Assembly (NCBI GenBank): GCA_903850425.1
Contig: CAINLR010000017.1
Coordinates: 105,074 to 169,073 of the forward strand
Length of the DNA: 64,000 nucleotides
Reading direction: 5' to 3'
Source of the DNA: an uncultured Verrucomicrobia subdivision 3 bacterium
Lineage (GTDB): Bacteria; Verrucomicrobiota; Verrucomicrobiia; Limisphaerales; UBA11358
Shown here: piece after piece, positions 1 to 10,300 of the stretch
Position numbering within the stretch: the stretch's first letter is position 1
Layout of the letters: every line of letters starts with the position of its first letter
The notes under the pieces: generated by a model
Database searches by the model: none
What the model saw: the letters and a program-made list of their open reading frames with translations, nothing else
Told to the model about the DNA's origin: nothing
Program-made: the position numbers and the translations under genes

Positions 1-82
1 GCGCAATGCCATGCGGGCCGATTTCTCTTGGGGCAAGACGGTGGACGAATATTTGGAAGCCTATCGCACCGTGATGCAATAG
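1..82 (+). CDS. glgA: Glycogen/starch synthase, C-terminal end (partial)
   Basis: This is the 3' end of a gene entering from the left edge. Reading from base 2 gives 26 residues (RNAMRADFSWGKTVDEYLEA and six more) before TAG at 80-82. The pattern A-M-x-x-D-F-S-W followed by a helix with Y-x-x-x-Y resembles the extreme C-terminus of GT5 glycogen synthases, which transfer glucose from ADP-glucose to glycogen. Only the last helix is visible, so the assignment rests on this short match. Another GT-B glycosyltransferase is possible. Confidence 0.55.
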   Translation, partial: RNAMRADFSWGKTVDEYLEAYRTVMQ

Positions 83-130
83 ACCCAATCGAACTAAATA
101 TAACAAACATTGTGTGTCTATAATTAGAAA

Positions 131-1024
131 TTGAAAACATCCTCGCCGAGTTCCGCAGCCGCTTTTACGCTGATCGAGTTGCTGGTGGTTATTGCGATCA
201 TTGCCATTCTAGCCGCCTTGCTTTTGCCCGCCCTCAGCCGCGCCAAAGAGAAAGCCAATGCAATTTCTTGCATGAACAATAACAAACAACTGATTCTGGC
301 CATCCACCTCTATGCCGGCGACAACAATGATCTGTTGCCGCCGAACGGTGACGATGACAATGATGTTGATGGCGAACAGTATTGGATCAGCGGAAACATG
401 CACAATTTGAACGAGGCTTGGAACGTGAAGGATTTGACTGATCCGCAGAACAACAAACTCGCGCCTTACACGGCTGGCCAAAAACCGGGAATCTACCGCT
501 GCCCGGGCGACAAGAGCACGGTGAATATCAGCGGCGTTGTCTTCCCTCGGATCCGCAGTTATTCGATGAATGCCGCCGTCGGCACTATCATCGGGCAAAA
601 TGTGAGCGCTGCCCCCAACGCCGCGCCCGTTTGGGGACCTTGGCTGGACGGCACAGGATACCACGTTGTCAATAAACCCTGGCACACTTACGGAAAACTC
701 AGCACCGTTAGTTCTCCCGGACCTGCCATGGTTTGGACGCTGGTGGATGAGGACGAATACAGCATCAGTCTGGCTTGCTTCAATGTCTCCATGAAAACCG
801 AGCCGACCTCCATGATGAATTGGCCCGGCACCTATCACGGTTATTCTGCCAGTTTCTCATTTCTTGACGGTCATGCTGAGGTTCACAAATGGAAAGACGC
901 CCGCACTAAAAACGCTGCCCACGTGCCCGGGGGCTCGCCCGCGATTGGCGGTCAGATCGTCGCTCAAGGCGGACCGGACAATCCTGACTTGATCTGGCTG
1001 CAAGCGCACACTTCCGCGCAATAA
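131..1024 (+). CDS. Type II secretion-like pseudopilin with H-x9-DG C-terminal motif
   Basis: 297 aa starting at TTG (131). Residues 12-35 form a type III signal/prepilin leader ([20 protein letters not shown]): short positive start, processing before Phe, Glu at +5 and a long hydrophobic helix. The rest is a globular, probably periplasmic or surface domain. It ends with an H-x9-DG motif near residue 240 (His, nine residues, D-G, then HAEVHKW), typical of the expanded pseudopilin family of Verrucomicrobia and Planctomycetes. Family members are processed by a prepilin peptidase; their individual roles are mostly unknown. The gene stands alone 48 bp after the glgA-like gene. A paralogue lies at 32964-33800. 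Confidence 0.9.
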   Translation: MKTSSPSSAAAFTLIELLVVIAIIAILAALLLPALSRAKEKANAISCMNNNKQLILAIHLYAGDNNDLLPPNGDDDNDVDGEQYWISGNMHNLNEAWNVKDLTDPQNNKLAPYTAGQKPGIYRCPGDKSTVNISGVVFPRIRSYSMNAAVGTIIGQNVSAAPNAAPVWGPWLDGTGYHVVNKPWHTYGKLSTVSSPGPAMVWTLVDEDEYSISLACFNVSMKTEPTSMMNWPGTYHGYSASFSFLDGHAEVHKWKDARTKNAAHVPGGSPAIGGQIVAQGGPDNPDLIWLQAHTSAQ

Positions 1025-1125
1025 TTTCCGGCTGCAAAATGCCGCCAACCGTCCCGCGTCCACTTGATCGTGCCAAGCTTGGAGGCCAGAGTGGCCCCTG
1101 CCCTGCCCTATCACTTGGCGGCAAC

Positions 1126-1288
1126 TCAATTATGAATTGAATCGTTGAAGTCACTTGCCGTCGAAACGAATGGTAGTGCGGCCTTAAATTCCGCAGCCAC
1201 CAAATTCAAAGTGCCGTCGGTGGCGTATTTCAGCGCCGTGTAATCCATACTGCCCGCAACTCCATCCGAATTACCGGCCATGAAAACC
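1126..1288 (-). pseudogene. Possible remnant of a repeat-type beta-propeller gene
   Basis: Just downstream of the clpB stop, in another minus-strand frame, the translation reads ...MAGNSDG.AGSMDYTALKYATDGTLN..., ending at a stop at 1126-1128. D-Y-x-x-x-K-Y-x-x-x-G-T is the signature of short repeats in secreted propeller-like proteins. No start codon or rest of the gene is present, so this would be a decayed leftover. It could also be chance similarity over about 50 codons. Confidence 0.25.
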
Positions 1289-3889
1289 CTATTTTCGGTG
1301 GAATACCAGCGCGCCGTCTTTCGCTGTAACCTTGATTTTGTCGCCCGGTTTGAATTCACCCGCCAGCAGCTTGGTTGCGAGCGGATCGAGCAGGTGCTCC
1401 TGGATCGCCCGCTTGAGCGGGCGGGCGCCGAACTGCGGATCGTAGCCTTCCTTCGCCAGAAAAGTTTTCGTGGCCTTGTCCACGTCGAGGACCAGATTCT
1501 GTTTGGCCAGACGGCTGTCCAATTGCGCCAGTTGGATGTCCACGATGCGCGTGAGTTCGTTTTCATCGAGGCTCTGAAAAATAATCGTGTCGTCCACGCG
1601 ATTGAGGAATTCCGGGCGAAAATGCTTTTTCAACTCGGCCATGACCTTGTCTTCCATCGCCTGATGCGACGCCTTGTCGGTGTGGCCGTCCATGAAATAT
1701 TCCTGGATGATCGGCGAACCGAGGTTGCTCGTCATGATGATGATGGTGTTCTTGAAATCCACCGTCCTCCCCTGCCCGTCTGTGAGCCGGCCATCATCGA
1801 GCACTTGCAGTAGCACGTTGAACACCTCACTGTGCGCCTTTTCAATCTCGTCGAACAAAATCACCGAATACGGTTTGCGCCGCACCGCCTCGCTCAATTG
1901 CCCGCCTTCCTCGTAGCCGACGTAGCCAGGCGGCGCGCCGATGAGTCGCGCGACGGTGTGCTTCTCCATGTATTCGCTCATATCGATCCGGATCATGGCG
2001 TTCTCATCGTCGAACAAAAACTCCGCGAGCGCGCGGGCCGTTTCCGTTTTGCCCACACCGGTCGGGCCGAGAAAAATGAACGAACCCACCGGCCGATTCG
2101 GATCTTGCAAGCCGCTGCGCGAACGACGCACGGCATTAGAGACAGCGGTGATGGCCTGTTGCTGTCCAATGATGCGTAACTGCAAACACTCTTCCATCTT
2201 CAGCAATTTCTCGCGCTCGCCTTCGAGCATGCGCGACACGGGAATATGCGTCCACGCCGCCACGACTTGCGCGATATCCTCATCCGTCACTTCTTCCGTG
2301 AGCAAGCGGTTGCCCGCCGGCTTATCGCGCAACGCCTTTTCCGTCGCCGCGAGTTGCTTCTGCAAATCGGGCAGCCGGCCGTATTGAATCTGCGACGCGA
2401 GTTTCAGATCATTCTTGCGCTGCGCCTGTTCCAACTCGTTCTTCGCCTGCTCGATCTGGCTGTTCACGATGCTCACGGCGTTGATCGCGGCCTTTTCATT
2501 TTGCCACTGCGCTTTAAGACCACCGGATTTTTCTTTCAGGTTCGCCAAATCTTTTTCCAGCTTCTTCAACCGCTCGCGCGACGCTTCATCGCGCTCTTTC
2601 TTCAAGGCGTTTTGCTCGATCTCCGACTGCATGATCTGCCGTTCCAACTGGTCAATCTCCGTCGGCATCGAATCCAGTTCCATGCGCAGGCGCGAGGCCG
2701 CTTCGTCCACGAGATCAATCGCCTTGTCCGGCAAAAACCGGTCGGTGATGTAACGATGCGACAACGTCGCCGCCGCCACCAGCGCCGCGTCCTGGATGCG
2801 CACACCGTGATGCACTTCATAACGCTCTTTCAAGCCGCGCAAAATCGCGATGGTCGCCTCGACCGTCGGTTCGGCCACGAGCACCGGTTGGAAACGCCGC
2901 TCCAGCGCGGGGTCTTTCTCGATGTGCTTGCGATATTCATCCAGCGTCGTCGCGCCAACGCAACGCAGTTCGCCGCGCGCGAGCTGCGGTTTCATGATGT
3001 TCGCGGCATCGCTCGCGCCTTCCGCGGCGCCCGCGCCGACCAGCGTGTGCAACTCATCGATGAACAGAATGATTTTCCCTTCGCTCGCCGTGATTTCCTT
3101 GAGGAACGCCTTGAGCCGGTCTTCAAATTCACCGCGATACTTTGCCCCGGCGATCATCGCGCTCAAATCCATCGCCACGAGCCGCTTGTTTTTAAGCGAC
3201 TCCGGCACATCCCCGCTGACGATGCGTCGCGCTAAACCTTCGGCGATCGCCGTCTTGCCCACGCCCGGTTCGCCGATGAGCACCGGGTTGTTTTTCGTGC
3301 GCCGCATCAGCACCTGCATGACGCGGCGGATTTCCTCGTCGCGGCCAATCACCGGATCAATCTTCCCCTGCCGCGCCATCGCCGTGAGATCGCGACCATA
3401 TTTTTCCAGCGCTTGAAATTTCCCTTCCGGCGCTTGATCCGTCACACGCTGATTGCCGCGTAATTCCATTAGCGCCTTGAGCACCGCGTCACGTTTCAGA
3501 CCGTGGGCGGAAAATATTTTCTTGAGCGACGTGCTCGCCTCATCCAGCAGACCGAGCAGCAGATGTTCGGTGCTGACGTAATCATCCTTGAGCTTGCCCG
3601 CCTCGGACTGCGCGGCCTCGAGTGCCTTTTGCAAATCGCGCCCGGCATACGGCTCTGCGCCACCTTGGATCTTATGCCGCCGCGCGAGCTCCTTTTCCAA
3701 ATCCGGCTGAAGTTTGGCGGGCGGCACACCGATGCGCACCAGCAATTCCGGCACAAGACTCTCGCTCTGGGCAAGCAGTGCGCGCAGCAGGTGCTCGCCA
3801 TCCATTTCCTGGTGCGAATGCTCCCGCGCGATGCGTTGCGCGTCCTGAAGAGCCTCCTGCGATTTCAAAGTAAGCTTGTCGAGATGCAT
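1289..3889 (-). CDS. clpB: ATP-dependent disaggregase ClpB
   Basis: 866 aa, the usual full length. The ATP-driven hexameric Hsp100 unfoldase extracts polypeptides from cytoplasmic aggregates together with DnaK. The order is Clp N-domain (about 1-150), AAA-1 with Walker [10 protein letters not shown] (about 205) and [10 protein letters not shown], a middle coiled coil (about 400-525, rich in K/E/Q), AAA-2 with Walker [10 protein letters not shown] (about 605), and a C-terminal small domain. ATG at 3889 is chosen because [18 protein letters not shown] is the canonical N-terminus. No Shine-Dalgarno is visible, and a sigma70-like promoter lies directly against the start (separate entry). The gene is monocistronic. 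No CIRCE element was seen. Confidence 0.98.
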   Translation of the reverse strand: MHLDKLTLKSQEALQDAQRIAREHSHQEMDGEHLLRALLAQSESLVPELLVRIGVPPAKLQPDLEKELARRHKIQGGAEPYAGRDLQKALEAAQSEAGKLKDDYVSTEHLLLGLLDEASTSLKKIFSAHGLKRDAVLKALMELRGNQRVTDQAPEGKFQALEKYGRDLTAMARQGKIDPVIGRDEEIRRVMQVLMRRTKNNPVLIGEPGVGKTAIAEGLARRIVSGDVPESLKNKRLVAMDLSAMIAGAKYRGEFEDRLKAFLKEITASEGKIILFIDELHTLVGAGAAEGASDAANIMKPQLARGELRCVGATTLDEYRKHIEKDPALERRFQPVLVAEPTVEATIAILRGLKERYEVHHGVRIQDAALVAAATLSHRYITDRFLPDKAIDLVDEAASRLRMELDSMPTEIDQLERQIMQSEIEQNALKKERDEASRERLKKLEKDLANLKEKSGGLKAQWQNEKAAINAVSIVNSQIEQAKNELEQAQRKNDLKLASQIQYGRLPDLQKQLAATEKALRDKPAGNRLLTEEVTDEDIAQVVAAWTHIPVSRMLEGEREKLLKMEECLQLRIIGQQQAITAVSNAVRRSRSGLQDPNRPVGSFIFLGPTGVGKTETARALAEFLFDDENAMIRIDMSEYMEKHTVARLIGAPPGYVGYEEGGQLSEAVRRKPYSVILFDEIEKAHSEVFNVLLQVLDDGRLTDGQGRTVDFKNTIIIMTSNLGSPIIQEYFMDGHTDKASHQAMEDKVMAELKKHFRPEFLNRVDDTIIFQSLDENELTRIVDIQLAQLDSRLAKQNLVLDVDKATKTFLAKEGYDPQFGARPLKRAIQEHLLDPLATKLLAGEFKPGDKIKVTAKDGALVFHRK

Positions 3890-3894
3890 AGCTA

Positions 3895-3923
3895 ATAAAT
3901 AGAAGGAATGCGCGGCACGTCAA
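3895..3923 (-). promoter_or_regulatory. Putative leaderless sigma70-type promoter of clpB
   Basis: On the minus strand TTGACG (3923-3918), a 17-bp spacer and ATTTAT (3900-3895) end only 5 nt before the ATG at 3889. Transcription would start at about the A of the start codon, giving a leaderless message; this fits the absence of a Shine-Dalgarno. The assignment is by consensus only. Confidence 0.4.
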
Positions 3924-4221
3924 GTCAGGGAAAGACCGTATTGTCGCCGAAGGGCATATGTGAAGCTTACACAAGGTCGGGCGAGGTGCCCAGAGAACCG
4001 CACAGACTCTTGACACGCATTCCGCGAATTAACGCGAAAGCAACCTCGGCAAAGGCGTTAGCCGCGCACCGCCAATACGGCATTCACATCCACCTGCGCC
4101 CGCTCGACCTCGCTGAGGCGTTGGTCGCGGGTTTGGCGCGCCGCTGTCTCGCCCTACAGATGCCTCTTGCTTTTTACACGCAGAAGTAAAGTATTCCCCA
4201 GAACCAAACCAAAGAAAAGCT
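3924..4221. other. Intergenic region between divergent clpB and VOC gene
   Basis: About 300 bp with no convincing gene. Short open frames lack family resemblance, and no tRNA or strong hairpin was found. An A-rich stretch just before 4222 probably holds the weak ribosome binding region of the VOC gene. Confidence 0.5.
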
Positions 4222-4692
4222 ATGACCAAATCCATACCCAGCGGATTTAATTCCCTCACGCCCCACATCGTCGTCACGGACGGCGCCGCAGCCCTTGAGT
4301 TTTACAAACAAGCTTTTGGCGCGCAGGAAACAATGCGGCTCATGACGCCGGATGGCAAAAATGTGATGCACGCCCAAATGACGATCGGCAACTCCATGCT
4401 CATGCTGGGCTGCGAATTGCCGCCGCACTGCCTGGCACCCAAAAATCGCGGCGGCACCAGTGTTTTCCTGCACCTTTATCTGGAGGATGCCGATGCCGCT
4501 TTCGATCGCGCAGTGAAAGCCGGTTGCACGGTGATGATGCCCGTCTCGGATACCTTCTGGGGCGACCGCTACGGCGTGGTCGTAGATCCGTCCGGCCATC
4601 AATGGTCCCTGGCCACGCACAAACAAGACCTCACGCACGACCAACTCGTCGCCAATGCCAGAGCTTTCCGCGCCAAAATGGAAGATAAGTAA
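4222..4692 (+). CDS. VOC family (PhnB/glyoxalase-like) protein
   Basis: 156 aa. It starts with a PhnB-like sequence (IPSGFNSLTPHIVVTDGAAA, then LEFYKQAFGA) and contains MTIGNSMLMLG in the first half and WGDRYGVVVDPSGHQWSLAT in the second. This is the paired beta-alpha-beta-beta-beta layout of vicinal oxygen chelate proteins of the YdcG/PhnB-like group. H29 and the C-terminal Asp/His positions could bind a metal, but family members differ in chemistry (isomerase, dioxygenase, resistance or unknown), so no substrate is assigned. ATG at 4222 follows a weak AAAGAAAAG. It is monocistronic. Confidence 0.85.
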   Translation: MTKSIPSGFNSLTPHIVVTDGAAALEFYKQAFGAQETMRLMTPDGKNVMHAQMTIGNSMLMLGCELPPHCLAPKNRGGTSVFLHLYLEDADAAFDRAVKAGCTVMMPVSDTFWGDRYGVVVDPSGHQWSLATHKQDLTHDQLVANARAFRAKMEDK

Positions 4693-4856
4693 TTGGGGGA
4701 GCTGCCGGCGCAGTCAAATTTGCGCTCGCGTATTTGGCGTGGTTCGCCGTTGAAATCAGTTTTCGGTTTGCCCCACCACTTCCGTGTTCATTGGTGATTG
4801 TCTGCGGCCAGCTTTTCAAATCTGCTTTGGCGAACGCGGCGGCAGTTGCTCCATTC

Positions 4857-5675
4857 TCATCCGCGCTGCCTGGTTGCTTCGTATAGAAACACCGCCGTCG
4901 CCGTGGCCACGTTCAGCGAATTCATGTGCGAGGGCATCGGAATTTCCACCATCTCATCGCATGCGGCCAGCGCGGCAGGCGTGAGGCCGGGACCTTCCGC
5001 GCCAAAGACCAGACAGCAATCGCCGCGCAAATCAGCCTTTGACAGTTTCAGTGCGTCAGGCCGGGGATGGGCTGCGAGGCAACGCACGCCCCGCGCCCGC
5101 AACGCGCGCAATGCGTCCACCAGCTTGTCCACGCGCACCAGCGGTTGCTCAAAGATGGTGCCCATGGAACCAGCCACCGCCCGCCGTTGAAACGGACTCC
5201 CACACGTCTCCCCCACAATCAGAAAATGCGCGCCGAACGCCGCACAGTTTCGCACCACCGCGCCGAGATTTTCCGCGCTGGCAATGCCCTCGACCGCGGC
5301 GAGCAGCCGTGGACGTGGGGCATTATTCAGCAACGTTTCCAAATCCGGCAGCGGCGGAATTTTCGCCACGGCCAGCGCGCCTTGGTGCATCACATAGCCG
5401 GTGATGGTTTCCAGCACCTTGGGTTCGGCGATGTAAATGGGGAGTTCCATTTCCGTCCGTGCGCGCAGTTGCAGCTCCAGTTTTTCCAGCCACGCCGGCG
5501 TGAGCAACGCCGAGACGACGGTGTAACGACTGGCCAACAGGCGTTTGACCGTTTTGATGTTAGCTGCCACCAACACGCCGGCGCGCTCGTGTTCTTCAAC
5601 GCGTTTGAGCGTCAGATACAGCGCCAGTTCCGGCGCGTCGAGCGATTGAACAGATTGGATATGCAGCGTTGCCAC
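4857..5675 (-). CDS. TrmH/SpoU family RNA 2'-O-methyltransferase
   Basis: 272 aa with a GTG start at 5675. SPOUT-fold enzymes use SAM to methylate a ribose 2'-OH in tRNA or rRNA. All three SpoU motifs are present: motif 1 NLGAVVRNCAAFG (about 137, with the catalytic Arg), motif 2 LVFGAEGPGL (about 223) and motif 3 IPMPSHMNSLNVATATAVFLYE (about 245), which forms the knotted SAM site. The N-terminal about 100 residues resemble the substrate-binding extension of the RlmB/TsnR group. The exact target is unresolved. It is a single gene with AraC-type regulator 5949-6932 upstream. Confidence 0.9.
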   Translation of the reverse strand: MATLHIQSVQSLDAPELALYLTLKRVEEHERAGVLVAANIKTVKRLLASRYTVVSALLTPAWLEKLELQLRARTEMELPIYIAEPKVLETITGYVMHQGALAVAKIPPLPDLETLLNNAPRPRLLAAVEGIASAENLGAVVRNCAAFGAHFLIVGETCGSPFQRRAVAGSMGTIFEQPLVRVDKLVDALRALRARGVRCLAAHPRPDALKLSKADLRGDCCLVFGAEGPGLTPAALAACDEMVEIPMPSHMNSLNVATATAVFLYEATRQRG

Positions 5676-5948
5676 CGGAGCATTAAAGCGTGCCGTCGCA
5701 GCGATGAAAAGCGCGGAGAGGTTGAGGGCTCAAAAACGAAATGCCGCCTTCGGCACATTCCAAGGCGCTGGCGCGTCCAGTATGCTCTTGCCAAATCGGA
5801 CTGCCCCAGGCTGCCAGCGGCAATCGTGGCGGCGCGAGGACGCGACCGAAGGAAATTCACAGTTCAGCGGAACCCGCCTCGTTCGCTGAAGCGGCCGCCT
5901 TCCTTTTCCCCATCGGTGCCCATCCGTGGTTGCACAGCCTAGATGCAG

Positions 5949-6932
5949 CTACCGAGATTTTTGCGCCGGCGTCTTGAGCGGATACAATCCCGGGCAGCAG
6001 CCGAAGGTCTCGTGGAAGGCCGCGCTGAAATGGCTCAAGCTGGCATAACCCACTTCGAGCGCGGCTTCGGTGACGTTGAATTCGCCGGCGCGTAACAGTT
6101 CGGCCGCGCGTTCCATGCGGAGCTGGCGGAGATGTTGCGTGATGGTCTGGCCGGTCTGCGCGGAAAAAATTCGGCTCAGATAAAAATGGCTGCACCCGAT
6201 TTTCTTGCCGAGTTCCTCCAGCGGCGGCGGTTCGGCCAGGTTTTGTTTCAGCAGAAAGATGACTTGCTCCACGCGCTCCTGCGCAAGCCGTTGCTGCCGG
6301 GTGCAGAACATTTCCGCATCTGCGGGCGGCTGGATAAAGAACGTCAGCGCGAGTTCCAGCGCCTTGCATTGAAACCAAAGCGGCTGCGCGCTGGCATAGA
6401 CGGGCGGCTGGCGCAGGGTGGCGATGAGCTGCTGCTGGCTGGCGGAGAGTCGAACGGTCGCGCCCGAAACCTGTTCGCATGGACAGTTCTCCATTGCCGC
6501 CCGCACAACCGGATGCAGGGTTGCCTCGGCGCCTGCGAGATGTTTCGCGAGAAACGGGCAGGAAAATTCCACGGTCAGAAAACGATGCTGCTGGTTCGCA
6601 CAACGCCGCGCGGTGAGCGGTTCGGTTTGGCGATGATAAAACCCCGCCGTGTTGGGCGCGAAGTCGGTGCGCCGTTCCTGTCCTTCCACGAAGCCTTCGC
6701 CCTCTAGGTTCAGGCAGAGTTCCACGCAGCCCGGATGAAAACTCGCGGCCCAGTCAAGGTCTCGCTTGGCGAAAAAGTCGTGCCACTCCACACTGAACCC
6801 AGCGCCGCGAAAACTGCCGAACAACGGCTGCCAGCCGCTCCCCACGTCGCGCCACGCGCCCGCTTCAGAAAATGGCGCGGTCTGGGGACGGTCGGTTTGG
6901 ATGGCAGCATTCAGCAGGCGACACGATGACAT
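5949..6932 (-). CDS. AraC family transcriptional regulator
   Basis: 327 aa. The N-terminal about 210 residues are an uncharacterised sensor region. The C-terminal about 100 residues carry two helix-turn-helix motifs, LEELGKKIGCSHFYLSRIFS and ALEVGYASLSHFSAAFHETFG, matching the AraC/XylS DNA-binding domain. The ligand and regulon cannot be inferred. A MITE-like repeat lies just upstream, so the promoter may be within or beside it. The ATG at 6932 lacks an obvious Shine-Dalgarno. Confidence 0.9.
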   Translation of the reverse strand: MSSCRLLNAAIQTDRPQTAPFSEAGAWRDVGSGWQPLFGSFRGAGFSVEWHDFFAKRDLDWAASFHPGCVELCLNLEGEGFVEGQERRTDFAPNTAGFYHRQTEPLTARRCANQQHRFLTVEFSCPFLAKHLAGAEATLHPVVRAAMENCPCEQVSGATVRLSASQQQLIATLRQPPVYASAQPLWFQCKALELALTFFIQPPADAEMFCTRQQRLAQERVEQVIFLLKQNLAEPPPLEELGKKIGCSHFYLSRIFSAQTGQTITQHLRQLRMERAAELLRAGEFNVTEAALEVGYASLSHFSAAFHETFGCCPGLYPLKTPAQKSR

Positions 6933-6979
6933 AAAGTTGCAGGGCGTATTTTCAAAAATCCATCGGGCCAGCTATTGTC

Positions 6980-7126
6980 TCATCAGCACCGGGCTTCGGC
7001 CCGGTGACGTGGGCAATGCCGGTCTCGGTAGCCGCTTCAGCGGCTTTCAGCGGTTCGGAAAAGGCGTTGAAACGGCTCGCCCGACGACGAGGACCGCACA
7101 CCGCGCTGAAGTCCGGTGCTAATGAA
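6980..7126. repeat. MITE-like element with imperfect terminal inverted repeats
   Basis: About 146 bp bounded by TCATCAGCACCGGGCTTC (from 6980) and the complementary GAAGTCCGGTGCTAATGA (to about 7126), with two mismatches between arms. The left arm also forms its own hairpin (ACCGGGC-TTCG-GCCCGGT). The interior is GC-rich and has no credible gene. This suggests a non-autonomous miniature element or an intergenic palindromic repeat between the araC-like gene and the giant-protein operon. Confidence 0.6.
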
Positions 7127-7369
7127 ATGCGTGGCGGAAATGTAAAATCCATACCGGACGGCTAACGCCCTGCTTTCCAAAGGAATTTTCGCAACAAATG
7201 GCTGCTAGTCAAGGCTACTCTGCCACTGCCTGAAGCTACTCGTTTACCACCCATTCCGACTCGGTTACTGAAGGATTCACTGAAGGTCTTTGGCCCTTAA
7301 TTTCAAGAAAAGTAATTGAGGCCACGTCCACCCAAGGAGATTGCTCCTTAGCCAATGCTGCCATGGGAT
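7127..7369. other. Intergenic region downstream of giant-protein operon
   Basis: No gene seen. A small hairpin (AAGGAG-ATTG-CTCCTT, 7337-7352) sits just past the operon stop on the minus strand but has no following U-run, so it is only a possible weak terminator. Confidence 0.4.
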
Positions 7370-10300
7370 TCATCTCCAGATAAGGCGGAAAAATTCCTGC
7401 GGCAAGGAGAGATTCTGGCGAAATTCAAACTGGCCCTTTTCATTCACGTCGGTGGGACTTAACGGTGACCAGATGACTGGCGGAATTAGGCTTGTGGCCG
7501 ACTCCAAGGTGTAACCGACGTAGTTCGTGGACCACGCCACGACGCTTTGGCCGGAGTCGAGTTTCAATGAAAGTTTTGGCTGCAAGGGTTGGATGATGAT
7601 CGTGCCGGGATATTGCAGGCGGAAAAATTTCGTTGCCGCCAGCGCGGTTTTCGCTTCGTGATATTCATAGTAGCCGCCGTTTTTGAAATACGGACCGGTG
7701 ATGGCAGTCCAATCACTATTCGTATCGAGGCTTGCGGTAGCCTGCAGACTGAAGCCCTGATAATTCGTGCTCCAATAGACGACGATGGCGTTCTCGTCCG
7801 AACGGATAAACAATCCCGGTTTCGCAATGCTGGGCGCGGGCGCGACAATGACCGAGCCGGCAAAATCAATCGGATCGCCCGCGGTCGTCGGCAATAGTTT
7901 AGCCGGACAGTCGCAATGTTGTCCGTCAAGTGTGAGCGGAATTTTCCAGAGTCCGTTGGTGCCGTATATCGAGCCGGCGCCCAGCAGACAATTTCCGGTC
8001 GGTGCCCAAATCGCGCCGTATAAAAAGCCGTCGCTCACATTGGTAAACGCGGTGATCTGCGCGAGGGCCGAGCCGTCGGCATTAATCGTGTAGAGATCGG
8101 CCAGTCCGTTGTTGGCGTAAAAATTATTCAGGTAACAAAATGAAAGCCGCACGCCAGCCGGCGACCACGCGGGCCAGCGCGAGTTGATTGCCGTTGCGCC
8201 CAAGTGTTGCGCCAGACCACCGCTCGCGGCAGCGACATCAATACCGCTGCCGTAGTTGAAGCTCGAATTGTAAAAGGCGATGCGGCCATCCACTGGATTT
8301 ATGGCCGGAGCAAAACTATAACAGTCATTCGTCAGCGGAAAAATTGCGGGCGCATTGGACAACGGAACTTCCCAAAACTTGCAGTTGTAGTCTAACAGTA
8401 AATCCGGCGGACTGGCCGCATCCCAGTCGTAGCCGACAATCGCGGCATTGTTGGTAAAGATTTTTCGTTCGAGACCAGTGGATAAATCACGCAGCCAGAG
8501 ATCGCCGCCACTGACGCCAAAGACATTGGTGCCACGCATGAAGGCAAGATAGCGACCATCGTGCGAGACCCGCGGCCGCGCGCCGGTAGTGATGTAAGTG
8601 TCGCCGCTCCCATCAAGATTGATCGCCCAGAGCGCGCCGCCCGTGGCATTTTTGCGACCGTAGAAAATGGTGCCCTGTTGCGCCAACGTCACGTCGCCAT
8701 TGCTGCCAGGATTCGCTGAAATAGTGTTCGTCACATTGAAACCATTGGTCAAATTCAAGGTGATCGCGGCGGCGATGGTGCTGGCGAAAGAAAAATTTGC
8801 GGTGAGCAGACGTGAGCGGAGACTCGCAGCGCCGTAGCCGTAATAATCCACCGCCGCATCGTTGGTCAGCGGAAACGTGGCCGAGAATAAATGCCAGGTA
8901 TCCGCTGCGCCTACGCGATAAAAAACCGTGCCTCCCGACGCCACGGTGCTGAACGAAACCTGGATTGGCGCGCTATAAAAACCCGGCGGCGGCGAAATGG
9001 TGATGGTCGTTGGTTCGGCTGGACGCGGCGACGCATAGCTGAAAACGGAGATGCCGTCGGCGACTTGATTGGGCAAACCAAAGTTAGCACCCGCCGGCGG
9101 CGGGCCGAGATTATTGGTCGTGAAACTACCGAGACCAGTTCCGCTGCCGCTGTCGACTTCCTTCAAAACGGAAAACGCGGCGGGCAGTCCGCTGACTTGA
9201 TCGCTCCAGTCCGGCGCGGTGAGCGATGAGATAAAACCCGCGTCCCGATTGACGAATGGTTCAGTTTGAAACAGCCAGACATTCGCGCGCGTGGCGCGAG
9301 AAGAAACGGCGGGCAACGTGGACGCACTGAGCTGCGAAAAACTGGTGCCGTCAAAACTCATCACTTGCGCGTGAGTGGAAGCTGCTGCGCCCGCAGCGGC
9401 ATCGAGCAAAACAAACTGCCCGTTCTCGAGCGGCACGATGCCGGTGAGAACATTGTTCGAGCTGGCACGTCCGTTGCCATAGATCGGGCCAGCGACAACA
9501 TTGCTCCCAGAAAAAGTTATCGCCTGCACGCCACCAGAAAACTCCGCGAGAAAAGTTCCGCTCGTTGCTGGCGGTAAATAAAAAATCCGCTGCACGGCGC
9601 TGGTCAAAGTGACGGTGACATTGGTTCCGAATTGAAAGCCGCTGGAATTAGTAATGAGCGCGCCCACGGTGAAATTGGAAACGCCCGGTTGGTAAAAGGC
9701 AAAGCGCGGAAATATTTCGCCATTGAAATTTCCAAAAGTGTAATCGCTGCCGCTCGACAGGTTCGTGCAAGAAATTAAAATTCCGCCGGGGCTGTTGGTG
9801 AATTGTAAAATGTCAAAACGGTCGGCGTTGGTGCCACGCACCAATCCGGCGGCGAAACTCGGGACATTGGCTGGGTTTAGCGCCAGCGCATTGCCACGCT
9901 CAAACGCACCGTCTTCATTGAACTGCGCTGGGGTGAACGGTGTGATGGCAAAACCGTTGAAAACTTGAATGCGTTCCAATTGCTCGAGGTCATTTTGATT
10001 TCGCGAAGTGGCGACGAGCAAATTCGTTGGTGCGGCCACCGCTGCGCCGAGCGGATTGTCGAGCGTGACCAACGTGTGCGGCCCGATGCCCAACGGGGCC
10101 ATGACCGCCGGCGTGCCAGCGCTGTTGGTGTTGGCTAGGCTGATGAGATTGATTCGGTTGAGGTTGGCGGAGGTCACGGCCAGCGCGTAGGCATTGTTAG
10201 TTAAAAATTTTCCGACCGCCGCGCTGGAAACGTTTTCAACACCAGAAACGAGCGGTGCAGACCACGAAAGATTCCCAGCGAGATCGAGAAGACCGAGGCG

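Noticed and set aside
2246..3235. 329-codon plus-strand frame opposite clpB
   Set aside because: Shadow of the GC-rich clpB gene: Arg/Leu/Phe-rich, no family features; clpB is certain.
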